A stretch of DNA of 64,000 nt from Diphasiastrum complanatum (taxonomy: Eukaryota; Streptophyta; Lycopodiopsida; Lycopodiales; Lycopodiaceae). Within the stretch, counting starts at the first letter, position 1, and each line of letters opens with the position of its first letter. The translations under genes and the position numbers were made by a program. Under the pieces are notes generated by a model. It was not told where the DNA came from. It saw only the letters and a program-made list of their open reading frames with translations, and made no database searches. Shown piece by piece: positions 1 to 12,663 of the stretch. The stretch spans positions 21,831,644-21,895,643 of the forward strand of contig CM055108.1 of NCBI GenBank assembly GCA_029204225.1, read 5' to 3'.

Positions 1-280
1 ACTTCTTATCTCCCATTTTTTTTTGTCCTAACATAGCCCTGGGTTCTGAGAAGACCAACTCCCAATGGCTAGAGTTTATTATAGAGCAGCATTACTAGGC
101 GATCCCTAGCCAAGGTAGTTCCAAGTGTGGATTGACAAATTTTGGTTCGCAAGTGTCCACAACTCCTTCCTAACTCCAAAGGATAAGAAAAGTACAAAAA
201 GATTGGCATGCATGGAACAAGTCACGGGCTATCTCATCTGGCGATGCAAAGAGACACGTGGTCTCTATTAAACATTATAG
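1..280. other. Left edge, no gene seen
   Basis: I see no coding frame, RNA gene or repeat boundary here. It lies just left of an LTR-like relic and may be flanking sequence or the degraded start of that relic. Confidence 0.3.
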
Positions 281-1085
281 TGTCAAAGGACCGACACTAC
301 TTCAGGTAAGAGGTTCCATTGGGAGTATTTTCTTGTAAATAAATAAAATAGCCGAAAGTAGTAGAAATAAGTTGCAAGGGCCATTGGCTTCTTGCATGTA
401 TAAGCCCATAGCCCAATGAGCACTTGTAAATAGTTAATTTTGAATAAACTAGACTTTGGGCCATGTAAATAAAATAATAGTAGAAGGCCAAAGTTTAAGT
501 TAACTTATTAAGTTCTCTAAGTTTTGTAATTGGTCAAAAGTCAATTGGTGGTAGGTGAGGTGTGCTTCTTTGTACACCATAGATTAGATTGGTGGTAGGA
601 TTTCAATCCTACCTTCTTGCAAGTAGCCAATATGAAGCAAGGGGCAAGGCCACCCCAAAATAAAAAGGCACCTTTTGTAAACCATTTTACATGTTTATTG
701 AGAAGAGGAAACTCTACCAAATTGGAGAGCAAGCATTCTCATGTGCTAATCACTCTTGCTATTGCTTTTTGTTGTGTTGCTTATTGTTTACATTTCCATG
801 ATTGTTTTTGTTTTAATAGTTATGGCTTTTCGCTTAGCATGCATATTGAGCACATGAGCTAACCTCCAGCTCACTTTTCTCTCTCTTTCCTTTCACTTAC
901 TATTTGTTGAATGCTTATGCTTAGTGTTAGTGGAAGTAGAGTTAAAGGGGGGTAGTGTTAAAGTAGAGTTAGAAAAAGCATCTAAACTAGCAACTAAGCA
1001 TAGTTAGGAACCTATCCAAGTCTTCTAACCCTTTTGACAGGTGGAGGGCTGCTCACCATCGAATCTACATACCCTACAGGAACCT
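281..1085 (+). mobile_element. LTR-like relic, probable 5' LTR of an old Ty3 element
   Basis: Several blocks occur in the same order here and at 15782-16622: TGCATGTATAAGCCCA followed by CCAATGAGCAC (near 395-422 and 15897-15922), GGGGCAAGG followed by an AAAAAG(G/A)CACC block (near 639-672 and 16164-16197), and CGAATCTAC followed at some distance by a GACAGGTG block at the right edge. The copies are strongly diverged. Ty3 gag follows at about 2.0 kb and Ty3 RT ends just before the second copy, so the two are best read as LTRs of one old element. Boundaries are approximate; the TG start at 281 is inferred. Confidence 0.45.
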
Positions 1086-1102
1086 GACAAGTTTTAGGTA
1101 AA

Positions 1103-1619
1103 AATCTTGCACTTATGAGTGATATTATTTCATCTATTGAACCCTCTTTTTTTGAGGAGGCCAAGAATCAGGAGATATGGCAAAAGGCAATGCAGCAGGA
1201 GATTAATTCCATCAAACATCATGCCACTTGGGAGATAGTGGATCTTCCAAAAGACAAAAGACCCATTGGCAACAAATGGGTATACAGGACAAAGTACAAT
1301 GCCGATGGAACTATTGCAAAACTTAAAGCAAGGCTTGTATGCAAGGGCTATGTGCAAAACAAGGGCATTGACTACAAAGAAACCTTTGCTCATGTGGCTA
1401 AATGGAATACACTTCTTATGGTGATTGCTTTGGCATCATTATTTGGATGGAATCTACACCAGATGGACATAAAGTCTGCGTTTCTGAATGGTAAGCTTGA
1501 AGAAGAAGTGTACATGGAGAAACCTAGTGGCTTTGTGGTACATGGCATAGTGCTGATAAGTTGAGTTTTTTTTAGAGAAAAGCTCTTTGTAAGAAAGAGA
1601 AACTAGGTCTTAAGAAGAG
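1103..1619 (+). pseudogene. Ty1/copia reverse transcriptase fragment
   Basis: The frame from 1115 to 1564 encodes the N-terminal part of a plant copia RT. Diagnostic stretches are NKWVYRTKYNADGTIAKLKA, ARLVCKGYVQNKGIDYKETF and HQMDIKSAFLNGKLEEEVYM. The frame stops before the YVDD active site. What follows to 1619 can be read as a short piece of the pol C-terminus, so most of RT and all of RNase H appear deleted. No gag or integrase lies upstream. It probably inserted into, or was joined by deletion to, the older Ty3 relic around it. It cannot encode a working enzyme. Confidence 0.8.
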
Positions 1620-1926
1620 TGTTAGAATAAGTAAGCCCAAGTTTCTCTTATAATTTCACGATTTTTTGTTTTAAGCAGTATTTTTGACTTTTTTATTAGC
1701 TTAAGTAATTGTATGCATGTGTGCCAGTTTGATGGCACACATAGTGTAAAGTTGAGACACACGTCCCATAATGGGGACTGAACTACCATGCATCGGTACC
1801 CCACAAAAAATAGACTGTATATATGTACCTTTATGGTTCTTTTGTTAATACAGTTTAAACGTGTTCTCTTGGGTTGTGGTGTGATCTCTCTTTCTGTTTA
1901 TCTGAGTGATGATAGATTGCTTGCAA
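1620..1926 (+). mobile_element. Possible copia 3' LTR
   Basis: The stretch begins TGTTAG directly after the copia pol remnant and contains a TATA-like TGTATATATG near 1816. It may end at GCTTGCA near 1926. No second copy is visible in the window, so the boundaries are guesses. Confidence 0.3.
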
Positions 1927-2009
1927 ATTAGGTAACTATACTGCCAATAAGATCATTGACAAAGATTTATGGTAAAACTACCCCAGTAGAGAAACTAAAG
2001 TTGTTTTCA

Positions 2010-3055
2010 ATGTCCTTATCATGAGCAGCTTTAGACTGGTTTTTCAATTAGATGACACAAGAACGAACAGACTGGGAAGTGGTAAAAGCAGCTTCGATCA
2101 CCAAATTCAAGCCATCCAAGTTCCTTGAAGACCCATTTCTCCTGCCTAGCAAAATCAAGATGGGAAAAAGAGAAAGGGTCAGAGACTACATCGAATGAAT
2201 CAAACACCTACGATCCAAGTGTAATGTAGAGCTTACTCCCGATCATGCGGTCATTATGCTTGGACCAGGACCTCGGCTATAATGAATGGCACTACCACCA
2301 CCACTAGGGCCGATCAATCCTCAAACAGCCCAGGTGAATCTCATGGTAGCAGAAGCTGAAACATTTCCCAATAGGAAATACAACAGTGGTATGGACCTAA
2401 TGAACCTCTCATCGATCCTACTATTAATGATTATTATGCCACATATGTTGCGTAGCCACAACACCAAGGGGGTAGATTTTTTGGATGTTATGGATGCGGA
2501 GAAGGACATAGGATTGATGAACGTCCAAACAAAGGAATTTACACGCCCTTTTGTCGCGAGTGTGGATATGGACACTACTATAAGAATTGTCAGCACCAGT
2601 GCACCATTGAATTGGATTGCAGTTCAATCAGTAGGCCCAAGCACAAACCCACACTCAACTATACCAAGGAAAGCGCCCTATCATAACATTCCAGTGTTAG
2701 CTATTACGCGAGCACAAAAGCGCAAGGAGATAGCTCCATCATCACAACACTCTATATCAGTTCCAGTTGATCAACCTTCAATATTAGGAGGAGTGGGATT
2801 ACTGTATTCGAATGTGAAGGATGAACAAATATGATATTAGAAGATCAAGCATTGGATACAAGAAGCTCATGCCGAGGAAGCTATTCAAATTGCACATCAA
2901 CCAACAACTCCTCAAGACACTGCACCAGGCAGAGATCAACAAGCAAATGCACTGCAAGGTTCACCACACAGATCAGATGTGAATATATGACTACACCATT
3001 GAGAAGAACTATTCCATATGATAGAACTTGAAGCTCCAAGGATGGAACTGTTGAG
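2010..3055 (+). pseudogene. Ty3 gag remnant with degenerate zinc knuckle
   Basis: Translating around 2020-2280 gives a gag-capsid-like pattern: ALDWFFN, then WEVVKAASITKFKPSKF, then RVRDYIE and IKHLRSKCNVELTPDHAVIM, broken by stops. Near 2480-2600 another frame gives CYGCGEGHRI and then CRECGYGHYYKNC. The second resembles a retroviral zinc knuckle, but the Cys-His spacing is one residue short. The open frame at 2286-2834 is mainly a shadow of this degraded region. The copia element at 3056 cuts it off, and the same Ty3 polyprotein resumes at 10614 with a protease-like segment. Confidence 0.6.
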
Positions 3056-4389
3056 TGTTGAAAATTGAGTTCACAATCTTCTCTTTGGTGATACTATTTT
3101 TTATTTGATTCTTCAACACGTTTATTTATCGTTGATCTAGGGTCGGATGCAACCTCTTTTGGTTCTATGTATGCTTATTTAATACTTGAAGGAATCACAC
3201 AATTTAGACATCTGAACTATTCGAAGGACAACTATGTCGAGCTTCCGGTTGATCTTCATCCATGGATCAAAGACTAAAGGGTAACCATTTCTCTTTTCAC
3301 ATTCGAATGTCAAGTTCAAGAATTTGAAGATCATTGAAGACTGGGCCAGTTTCAATGACTTCAACAAATGAGAATTCTCTATAAGTCTGTCACAACAGTC
3401 TGTAAAAATGAACTGATTGTCACACAGTTCGCATTTTTTCAAAATGTGACCAATGCAAAATGTGACTATTTCGACATCAGTTTCAACACCTTGGAGTTTT
3501 TCTCAAAAATGCGAAAAATCCAAAGGAAGTCTATTTTGACGAGAAACGTCTCCAGCTACTTCCCAAGAAAATGCAAAAAATGCGACATTCTTGTCCATGT
3601 CAACGATCTCAAGTCGCACCCATATACATCTATTTAGATATCATTGTACTCTAAATATTTGCAAAGTACACGACCAAGTATATAATTCAAGCTAAACTGG
3701 TCTTGTAATTATGGATTAGTTAATGATTCTTGTAAATACAAGAATGCAGCTATAAATACATCTTTAGCATGCATCAATCTGTGATGTGTGATGCAAACTA
3801 ATTCGTCAGAGTGGAAGATATTCAGCATCCAAGTTACGCCGACATTCTGGCTGTAACATTATGTGTTGTTCAAGACTTCAGTGTAATATACTAGCAACAC
3901 TTTTCTATTTGTGTCTAACGTAGATATCAGTGTTGTGATTTTGATTATACTTTTACACTACAAGTTTAAATTCTTTCACTCACTCTGATCCGAACACTGA
4001 TATCTACGACCCCTCAGTTTATGTTTAGATGATGGTTGTATACGACACTCAAGGAACCAACATTATCATACTGCACTATCACCATAAAATTTTGAACTGA
4101 ACTTCATTACGGAAGCTACTTAATAGTAGTTCCACACCTAATCTAATCTTTTCAGTGGACTATACTCATTCACTTGTCTTCGTATGAGTTATTTTATGAT
4201 CTTGTTAGTGAGAATGCATGTGCTGTGATTTTATTTTTACATTTACAATCTTTCAGATTGTTCTTGCTTGTAGTAGCCCATAACAATGGGAGAGTTGTTT
4301 CCACAACCTATTTACTTATCTCTTCCTCTGTTGCCATCACTCTCATCACCAATCCAACAGTGTGGTGTGGAGCCACACTGATCCAATAG
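3056..4389 (+). repeat. Left LTR of the nested copia
   Basis: It begins TGTTGAAAATTGAG and is similar throughout to 9236-10613, for example the segments TTGTAATTATGGATTAGTTA and CATAACAATGGGAGAGTTGT. It ends just before the primer-binding site. The copies differ at many positions, so the insertion is old. Confidence 0.8.
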
Positions 4390-4401
4390 TGATATCAGAG
4401 C
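4390..4401 (+). other. Primer-binding site (tRNA-iMet type)
   Basis: TGATATCAGAGC directly follows the left LTR. It differs at one base from TGGTATCAGAGC, which is complementary to the plant initiator-methionine tRNA 3' end. It primes minus-strand DNA synthesis and is not a tRNA gene. Confidence 0.7.
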
Positions 4402-4446
4402 GTCAGCTCAATAAACCGAGAGATTGTCTATTTGAATTACTGTCAG

Positions 4447-7164
4447 TATGTCTCTTACCAGTAACTCCTCATTTTCTTTATCCAACGAGGTTAGGATCAT
4501 TGACAAGTTCAGCGGATCTAACTTCTACATTTGGAAGTTAAAACTCTGAATGGTGTTGATAGATAGAGATCTATGGGATGTTGTAGAGGGTGAAACCAGA
4601 AGACGCTGATCATCAATTAGCTAAGGCATGGAATATCAAGGATCAGAAGGCCCTAGAAATGATCATGAATCTGGCCTACCTCGAAGGCTCAAACACCATC
4701 CGCATTGAAGGCAAAGGGACAATCAAGATTGTGTTCAAGAACACTCTCTCTATTTCTGTTCCAAATGTTCTTCACATACCTTAGCTATCTAAGAAATTGT
4801 TGTCAATTTCTAAGTAACTGATGCGAGCTACACTGTTACTTTCTCTTATGAATAGTGTAAAGTTTCGATGAAGGTGCTACTCTGAGTACCTGCACACGAG
4901 TCGGAAACTTATATGTATTGTTTGACTCAGTTGCATTAGCTAGTACTTCAAATGAAAATGTAAATGATCATGCTATATTGTGGCGTAGTCGATTTGGCCA
5001 CGTGAATACAAGATCACTTTCTTACATGCGTTGTAATAATTTAGTTGATGGATTATATTTCTCTCTTTCAATAGATACGAAATCATTTTTTTGTGAATCT
5101 TGCATCTATGGCAAACACTCTAGAAACAATTTTCCCAGAACACATTCCATTAAGACAAAACATCTATTAGATCTTGTACATAGCGATGTTTGTGGTCCAA
5201 TGCCAGCTCCATCCTTCGGAGATGCACCTTCATAGATAATTATTCTAGATGCTCTACAGTCATGTTCATAAAGCAAAATATTATAAGCCTTTGAATGTCT
5301 TAAGAAGTTTAATGCCATGGCTGAGACCCAAACATCTACAAAGGTGAAAGCACTCCAAATTGATTTTGGTAGTGAATACATCTCCAACGAGATGTCTGAC
5401 TATCTAGCCATGGCATTCGAAGATAATTTGCAACTTCCTACATGCCTCAGCTGAATGGAATTGCAGAAAGAAAGAATCGAACGCTTCTCAACTCAGCCAG
5501 ATCTATGCTACATCAATCACACTTACCTACAAAATTCTAGGCAGAAACTACTGCCATAGCTTGTTATGTACAAAACAGATGGAGCATTGAAGCCGTTTAT
5601 AACGGAACCCCTTATCAAGTATGGCATGGACACAAGCCTAGTGTCAGCCATTTAAAAATCATTGGTTGTATATGTTTCATTCATGTTCCTAAATAGTTTA
5701 CGAAGAAGCTAGACCATAGGACAAATAAATGCACTCTCATTGCCTATCCTAATGAACATAGAGCTTATAAAGTTTATGATCCATCCACCAATGTAGCATT
5801 TATTTCAGGGGATGTCATCTTCAAAGAAGATACATTCTATGACTTTAAACAACCATCGATAAATGATGTTGTGTCATTTCATCCTATTTTACACAGCATG
5901 GAATCTTCCAATCATGATGTTTCTTCTATGAAACCTGCAGCTACAACTACATAAGCCGAGCAACTGACATTACCTGTCACCAGACTAGACCAAGCTAGCT
6001 CGAGCAGATCTGGACAACTTCAAGAAGAAGCATCATCGCATTTTGGTCAACCGATTGTTCAAAGGTCTTCACGGACTCGAACAGTTCCTGAAAAGTATAC
6101 GCCTCAATCTTTATGGACTTCATCAGAAGAGCCATAGACCCTAGCAAAAGCTATTAACTCTAAGGATGTTGTAAAGTGGCAAGAAGCTATGGAAAGCGAG
6201 TACAACTCACTTTTGATGACTGGAAATTGGACATTAGTCGACTTCCCCACTCACAAGAGAGTTATTGACAACAAGTGGATCTTCAAGAAGAAGATCAACT
6301 CTAATGGTTCCATTGCAAAATGGAAAGCATGGCTAGTGGTGAAATGTTTCATTCAAATCCAAGGAGTGGACTATCAAGAAATATTCAATCTTGTTGTCAA
6401 AATGCAGTCAATCAGGACTCTCATTGTATTAGCAACCGTGGAAGACCTCGAAATGCATCAAATGGATGTCAAGACAACGTTTCTCAAAGACTACGTCGAA
6501 GAGGAGCTGTATACCTTCTAACTGGAAGGATTTGAAGTCAAAGGCCAAGAGCACAAAGTGTGTAAGCTGCACAAAGCAATCTATGGCTTGAAATTGGCCG
6601 CAAGGGCTTGGTTCAAAAGAATCAATGCTTACTGTATTCGATGGAATTTTGCAAATAATTCAGCTGACTGTAATGTTTATTTCAAGCATGTAGGTGTCCA
6701 TTCAGTTTATATTGCTCTTTACATAGATGATACATTTATCTTGTCTAAAAACACAATCTTACTGCACACTACTAAGAGTTATCTGTCAAATTTTTTTTGA
6801 CATGACTGATCTAGTTCATTCGTTGTTAGGAATTCACATTACTAGAAACGATTGATACACCAATGGATCCAAGCATGAGATTAACCGAACCTTCTTGTGT
6901 TGGAACCGATAGTGAGATACTTGACTTATCCAAGTATTCTTATCATTCACTAATCAGATCTTTGATGTATGCCATGTTGTGCACTAGACTAGATCTTGAA
7001 TCCACTATTAGCATGTTAAGTCAATTCATGTCTAATCCTAGGATCTGGCATTGGAAAGCATTAAAGAGAGTGATGAAGCACATTCAAGGAAGTTTAGATA
7101 ACATTTTATGCTAATCGACCCACTCGTCCTATGAGGCTACTCTGATTCAAATCGGAGAGGAACA
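4447..7164 (+). pseudogene. Copia gag-pol, broken, upstream part
   Basis: Gag starts at ATG 4447 (MSLTSNSSFSLSNEV, then GSNFYIWKLKL) and hits stops within 40 codons. The next stretch (4590-4790) reads like the end of the aspartic protease, with EGKGTIKIVF and NVLHIP. At 4918-5235 there is the pre-integrase HHCC region (LWRSRFGHVNTRSL, FFCESCIYGKHSR) and the first integrase motif HSDVCGPMP. The integrase core to about 5700 is full of stops (FGSEYISNEM is visible). RT spans 6189-6800 with one stop at 6519-6521 and keeps NKWIFKKKIN, MHQMDVKTTFL and the active-site YIDD. RNase H begins at about 6863 and is cut by a solo LTR at 7165. Confidence 0.8.
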
Positions 7165-8759
7165 TGTTGGATTATTCTCCTTCCTACTAATCGATTAATC
7201 GGTTTTTAATCTTCATCCAACAATTTATCCAATTCTACGGATTTTCCAATGCACAATCTGCAAAAATACATAGAGTTTGACAACAATGTCGGGTTTTCTC
7301 TCTCCACAAAACCCGACAGTGTCGTATTTTTTGCCTGTCAAGGAATCTCGTGTAAAAATGTAGTGTCGTCTTTTTTGTATTTTTTGTCTGTCATAAATTA
7401 CGTGTAATGTGGATACTTCACCTGTGTGGTTGATTTCATGTGAGAACAAAAGGCCATTTTAGCCTTGGAGAGAATATAGCGTCAAAAATAACAATTTTTG
7501 CAATGTTGATTGATCTTTTGTAGAAAGAAGTTCAAAATGAGGTGAGAGCAATCTTTCTTGCTTGTTGATCATGAGTGTACAATGCTCAGCATTGGGTGAC
7601 AGATAAAATTTTGATGCTTCAATGTTGTAGGTGAAGGCTTGATGCCCTTGTAATATAAAGATCTTGCTACAAATGCTTGAAGTGTTAGGATGGCACCCAA
7701 GAGAAAAATGATTCTCAAGGAAGCGTAAAGCCAAGTGCTCAGGTTTTCTTTGTATTTTGAAAGCACCTCCAAGAGTGGATTATGCATGCAACTTTTTCTT
7801 TCCTTTGGAATTTGCTATTCTCTCTCTAAAATATGTAGTATCTTTCTACGCAATGCGAGTCTCTCAATGTAGTGTCGCCCTTTTTCACATTCTTCACATG
7901 TCAAGAATTACGTGTAAAAATGCAGTGTCGTCTTTTTTCCCATTTTTTGTCTGTCAGAAATTACGAGTAAAAATACAGTGTCGCATTTTTTGCCTGTGGC
8001 AGTTTACGTTCATTTATGTACAGTGACAGTTTACGTTCATTTATGCAAACAGACTGTTTACGGCCAATTGTCACCGCTTATCAACAAGCAACTTCTGAAA
8101 AGAACTGGATGAATGCCAACAGACTCCAGCCAACTGGCAATCGCATTCGATGATCTAATTACTTAGTATAAATCAGTTGTTCATACATCCATTATCAATA
8201 ACACTGTGAATTGTGAAAGAGTTGAGTGTTATTACACGACGCTTCCTGCGCTCTCATCAAGCAGATTGTTCACAACCAGAAAGTATTGTAGTTAGCTCTC
8301 TATCAAGCTTTCAAGCTTGAACTCTCTTGAGCATTCTAGCTCAATCTTTTAGAGATTTATTTTAGAGTTGCTATTGCGCTATTACTTATCAGTAGAGGCG
8401 TTTGTTTTGGCATTATTCTCAGTTACTCAGAGATAGCTTTAGAGTGCGTGGTTTCTATCCGGTATTGTTTTGCGCTCATTAGCATCTGATCTTGTTTTTC
8501 TGAATCAATAGTATCTTTTATTGCATTCAATTTGTGTCAAAATGCATGCATCTCTGTATTGCTTTTGTAATTGGTAGAAATTGTCTAAGAATTCAATACT
8601 TTATGTTTGGCTACGTAGTCACTTAGTATCTAGCAAAAGTTAGCTGCTAAAAATTGGACGTGATCTCCATCACTACTACTTTGTTCAATTTTTTATAGGC
8701 ATAGTTATGCATTGGAAGTAGGAAGTTTCCGCTATTCCATTACTCATCTATTTCTGACA
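7165..8759 (+). mobile_element. Solo LTR inserted in copia RNase H
   Basis: It starts TGTTGGATTATTCTCC and ends TATTTCTGACA. The same ends occur at 17093 and 17870, where the end is followed by TGGTATCAGAGC. Here no primer-binding site or coding region follows. Instead RNase H of the host copia resumes at once. Flanking GAACA (7160-7164) and AAACA (8760-8764) look like a 5-bp target duplication with one mismatch. It presumably arose by LTR-LTR recombination. At 1.6 kb it is longer than its relatives at 17093 (778 bp) and 22078 (about 1.0 kb), which lack internal blocks present here. Confidence 0.8.
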
Positions 8760-9223
8760 AAACAGTCTCTAGCAGAAAATCTACTTTTGGGTTTTGTTTC
8801 TTTCTGGCAGGGGGACCGATTTCGTGGAATTCAAAAAATCAGAAATCATAAATTAGTGGCGCTTTTCTTCGACCGAGGCAGAGTACATTGTAGCATGTCA
8901 AGCTTCCAAAGAAGTTATATGGATCAAGTTATTACTTCACGACTAACATCACACTCAGTTTCAGTCTACTACCATTCTGTGTGACAATTTGAGCTATATT
9001 TCACTATCTCTGAATCCCAGATTTCATGGCAAGTCTAAGCACATAGAAATCCAGTACCATTTCATTTGGGAGAAAGTTTTCTCAGGACAAGTGATTCTTC
9101 AATACTGCTCCACAACAAAAATGGTTGTAGACATATTCACCAAAGCACTTCCTAGGATCAAGCATTAGAAATTTTTCAGCATGCTAAACCTGACGAAGAC
9201 ACCAAGGCACCAACCGTACTGAT
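8760..9223 (+). pseudogene. Copia RNase H, downstream part
   Basis: Across several frames the region reads as the rest of copia RNase H: STSGFCFFLAGGPISWNSKNQ, then the end-of-pol motif KHIEIQYHFI and VDIFTKALPRIKH near 9130-9170. It continues the RNase H interrupted at 7164. Stops and shifts throughout make it non-functional. Confidence 0.7.
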
Positions 9224-9226
9224 CTT

Positions 9227-9235
9227 AAGGGGGAT
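9227..9235 (+). other. Polypurine tract
   Basis: AAGGGGG followed by AT lies immediately before the right LTR, which starts TGTCTGAAATTAAG at 9236. This is the expected plus-strand primer position. Confidence 0.6.
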
Positions 9236-10613
9236 TGTCTGAAATTAAGTTCATAGTTTTCTCCTTGGTGATACTATTTTCTATTTCAAGATTCTCCCTG
9301 CATGTTTATTGATCATTGATCAGATGCAACCACTTTTGGTTCTATGTCTACTCATCTGATACCTGTAGAAATCACACAATTCAGACAGCCGAACTATTCG
9401 AAGGATGACTATGTTGACCTTCCAACTGATCTTCATCCATGGATCAAAGACTAAAGGGTAATCATTCTTGTTCGTTTCACATTTGAATGTCAACTTCAAG
9501 AATTTGAAGGTCATTGAAGACTTGGCCAACTTCAACGACTTCAATAAATGAGGATTTTCTATAAGTCTGCAAAAATACACTGTTTTTAGCAATAGTCTGC
9601 ATAAATGAACTGATTGTCACACAGTTCTGATTTCCCAAAATGCGACAAATGCGAAATGTAACTATTTTGACATCAGTTTCAACACCTTCGGTTTTTTCTC
9701 TCAACACCTTCGGGTGTTTTGCAAAAATACAAAAAATGTGAAGGGTGTCTATTTCGATGAGAAACGTCTCCAACTACTTTCCAAGAAAATGCAAAGTATG
9801 CGACATTCTTGTCCACGTTAGCGATATGAAGTCGCCCGACCCATGTACACCTATTGAGATGTCGTTGTACTCTAAATATTTGCAAAGTACATGACCAAAT
9901 GCATAGTTAAAGCTAAACTGGTCTTGTAATTATGGATTAGTTAACGATCCTTGTAAATACAAGGATGTAGCTATAAATACATCTTCCACATGCATCAATC
10001 TGTGATGCTCTGTGATGCAAACTAATTCATCAGAGCATAAGATATTCAGCATCCAAGTTACACCGACATTTCGACTGTAATATTATGTGTTGTTCAAGAT
10101 TTCAATGTAATATACTAGCAACACACTCCTATCTTTGTCTAACGTAGATATGAGTGTTGTGATTTTGATAACACTTTTCCACTACATGTTTACATTCGTT
10201 CACTCACTCTGATCAAAACACGGACGTCTATGACTCCTCAGTTTCTGATCAAACGACGGTCGTCTACGATGCTTGAGGAACCAACACTATCATACTGCAC
10301 TATCACCACAAAATTATGAACTGAACTTCATTACTGAAACTACTTTATAGTAATTCCACACCTAACCTAGTCTCTTCGGTGGACTGTACTCATTCACTTG
10401 TCTGAGAATGAATTATTTTACGATCCTATTACTGAGAACGCATGCGTTGCGATTTTATTTCTGCATTTACAATTTTTCAGACTGTTCTTGCTTGTAGCAG
10501 CCCATAACAATGGGAGAGTTGTTTCCGCAATCTATTTACTTCTCTCTTTCTTCGTTGTCATCGCTCTCATCACCAATCCAACAGTGTGGTGTTAGAGCCA
10601 CAGTGGTCCAACA
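9236..10613 (+). repeat. Right LTR of the nested copia
   Basis: It is homologous along its length to 3056-4389. It ends GTGGTCCAACA and is followed by TTGAC, the presumed target duplication. Confidence 0.8.
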
Positions 10614-11095
10614 TTGACGAGCATCTTATCTAGCAGAATGAACATCTCTATTCGAGAGTTCCTTCGACTTGCACCTCAAGCAAAGGGTGTTTTGCCAAAT
10701 TGATTGAACACTGAACCGAACATACCTTCCAGAGAACCATTAATTTGTGCCAGATTTGAAGAAGCCAACAATTTTTTGAACGTGGGAGTAGCTTGGGAGA
10801 GTGAACAACATAATATAACTCTTCCTATTAAGCACAAACTCTTCAGACAAGAAGCTGCTGTTGTAGATGGAGGATTGGGTGTCAATCTTATCTTCACTAC
10901 TTTGTATGAAAAATGAAATTTACAAGGCCTGAAAGCTGCCAAGTTCTCCATCAAACTAGCTAATCAATCATGTGTGAGGCCAAAGGGGATTGTAGAAGAC
11001 ATTTCAGTCAAGATATAAGGGGTACAATTTTTTATCACATTTGTGGTGATGGACATTCATTACATTCGGCCCTTGGCAGTTAATCTACCATGTGT
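10614..11095 (+). pseudogene. Ty3 protease-like segment
   Basis: The frame after the nested copia gives NISIREFLRLAPQAKGVLPN and later AAVVDGGLGVNLIFTTLYE, then VQFFITFVVMDIHYIRPLAV. This fits a plant Ty3 aspartic protease in which the usual D-S/T-G has become DGGLG, so the catalytic motif is not intact. Stops occur near 10702, 10914 and 11018. It continues the gag segment at 2010-3055 and precedes the RT at 14880. Confidence 0.55.
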
Positions 11096-11513
11096 ATTTA
11101 AAAATCTGTATTTCAGAATTTCAGAGTTCGAATTTCAGAATCTGTACTTTTCTTTGAAAGATCATATGAATATCAATGAAGAATATGCATATTTCGTAGA
11201 GCAGAACAAACAGAGAAATATTTATAATGGTGGACATAAAGTTGAAGAAGGAACTATAAATTCTATTCCAGTTTGTTCTATTTTGTTGTTGAAAGCTCCA
11301 CCCACCAAATGCACGGCTTATGTAGTTGAGCTGCAGGATCATGCAGAACTTCAATAACTTTTCTACTATAAGTACGTATCATTGGCAGCAATCCTTATGG
11401 GCCTGCGAAGAACAGTTTCTGTCATCATGCAGTACTCTATCTAATGTTTTTCATGCTCTAGCAAACCTATCTTTATCCTACTAATCCATTCTGAGATCAA
11501 CGTTTCATATATC

Positions 11514-11537
11514 ATATATATATATATATATATATAT
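11514..11537. repeat. AT dinucleotide microsatellite
   Basis: About twelve uninterrupted AT units. Confidence 0.95.
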
Positions 11538-12351
11538 CAAACTACCAACGTCGTTGTTCTTCTCTCTCTTTGATATGAAGAATAGCATGCTTATCATCCA
11601 TTAGCACAAACCCATAGTGCCTCTCAATGTGTTCCAAGAAAGCAGATATTGCAATGTTTGAGTCGAACTATCAATTCTTCTTTCTCTCTATCGGGCTGTT
11701 GAAGATGTTCTTTCTTATTGAAGATTTGAAGATTGTCAATGAAGGTGCCGTCCTATTGAGAATCGAAATTCCCTGATGTTGCAACGTTGAAATGCATATT
11801 CAAAATGATCTTTCGAAGTTTGCAGCTAGGCATCGTGCTTGTGTGTTTTTTTGTCTCTCATCGAATGCTGGATCTTCTAATCAGATTGCTCTACAAAGGC
11901 AACTTCCTTCACACGTTGCCATACATTTTCATTCATGTATTCCATGCAGTCTAAACCAGGGTTTCAATGCATTATCGCAGTTTTATTGAATTATCATCAC
12001 GATCTATCTAGACTTATATTTTGTTGTTGTTAGGAGGATTGGAATACTCTACTATTGAAGGCTGTTTCAAATTCTGAATGGCTGTCTGTAGCTGGGTTTT
12101 TCTCATTCATTCGAAGGTGTACAACAGGTCATAAGCAGCCACCTACAGGGTGCTAATTATGAAGATGATGCAGTCGTTCTTTTCTCTCTCACGTATTTGA
12201 AACCGGACGCAGATCAATCGAATGATGAAGTCTGCTGTCATGCTTAATTATTTGTCTTAAAGATAGAATCAGAAGGCTGTTCTCTCTAGAGCCGAATTAT
12301 CGAATCGCAACGAACTATTGAACATATTTGATCGTGTGGTTAACATTTATA

Positions 12352-12478
12352 AAGATTACTGGGAAAGGTCCTGCTTCGAGGCCCTTCCGCCTGAAGACTG
12401 TGCGCCCGAGGGCGGAGGCCCGAGGGCACACAGTCTTCCGCGGGCGGAAGGGCCGAGGAGCCGGCCCTTCCCTGCCAT
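12352..12478. repeat. GC-rich foldback island 1
   Basis: The left arm GGCCCTTCCGCCTGAAGACT pairs with the right arm around AGTCTTCCGCGGGCGGAAGG, enclosing a CCCGAGGGC-rich loop. The surrounding DNA is AT-rich, so this stands out as a strong hairpin. It is a candidate non-autonomous transposon or foldback element. Confidence 0.7.
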
Positions 12479-12663
12479 GAATTTTGTTTTGACATTTTTT
12501 TTTTTTGACGTAAATTTTTTTTTACACGCAACTTCCGGGCGGAAGGTGCATGGAAGGTGCATGTAAAAAGCGTAAATGTTTTTAAGTGCACCTCCGGTGT
12601 CTTGTAAAAAAAAATTTGCCCCACAGATTACGTTCTGTGAGGCATCACCATTTCCAATTTAAA

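Larger units (their letters stand above)
3056..10613 (+). mobile_element. Complete but decayed Ty1/copia element nested in the Ty3 relic
   Basis: Two LTRs of about 1.35 kb (3056-4389 and 9236-10613) flank gag, protease remnant, integrase, RT and RNase H in copia order. A tRNA-iMet-type primer-binding site follows the left LTR and a purine tract precedes the right LTR. The five bases before it (TTGAG, 3051-3055) and after it (TTGAC, 10614-10618) match at four of five positions, as expected for an aged target-site duplication. The flanks are consecutive parts of a Ty3 polyprotein, so this is an insertion into that element. A later solo LTR interrupts it at 7165-8759. All its frames carry stops or shifts. 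Confidence 0.8.

Noticed and set aside
2286-2834. 182-codon frame as a separate gene
   Set aside because: Another frame of the same bases shows the gag zinc-knuckle-like motif; the open frame is fortuitous or a decayed fusion.
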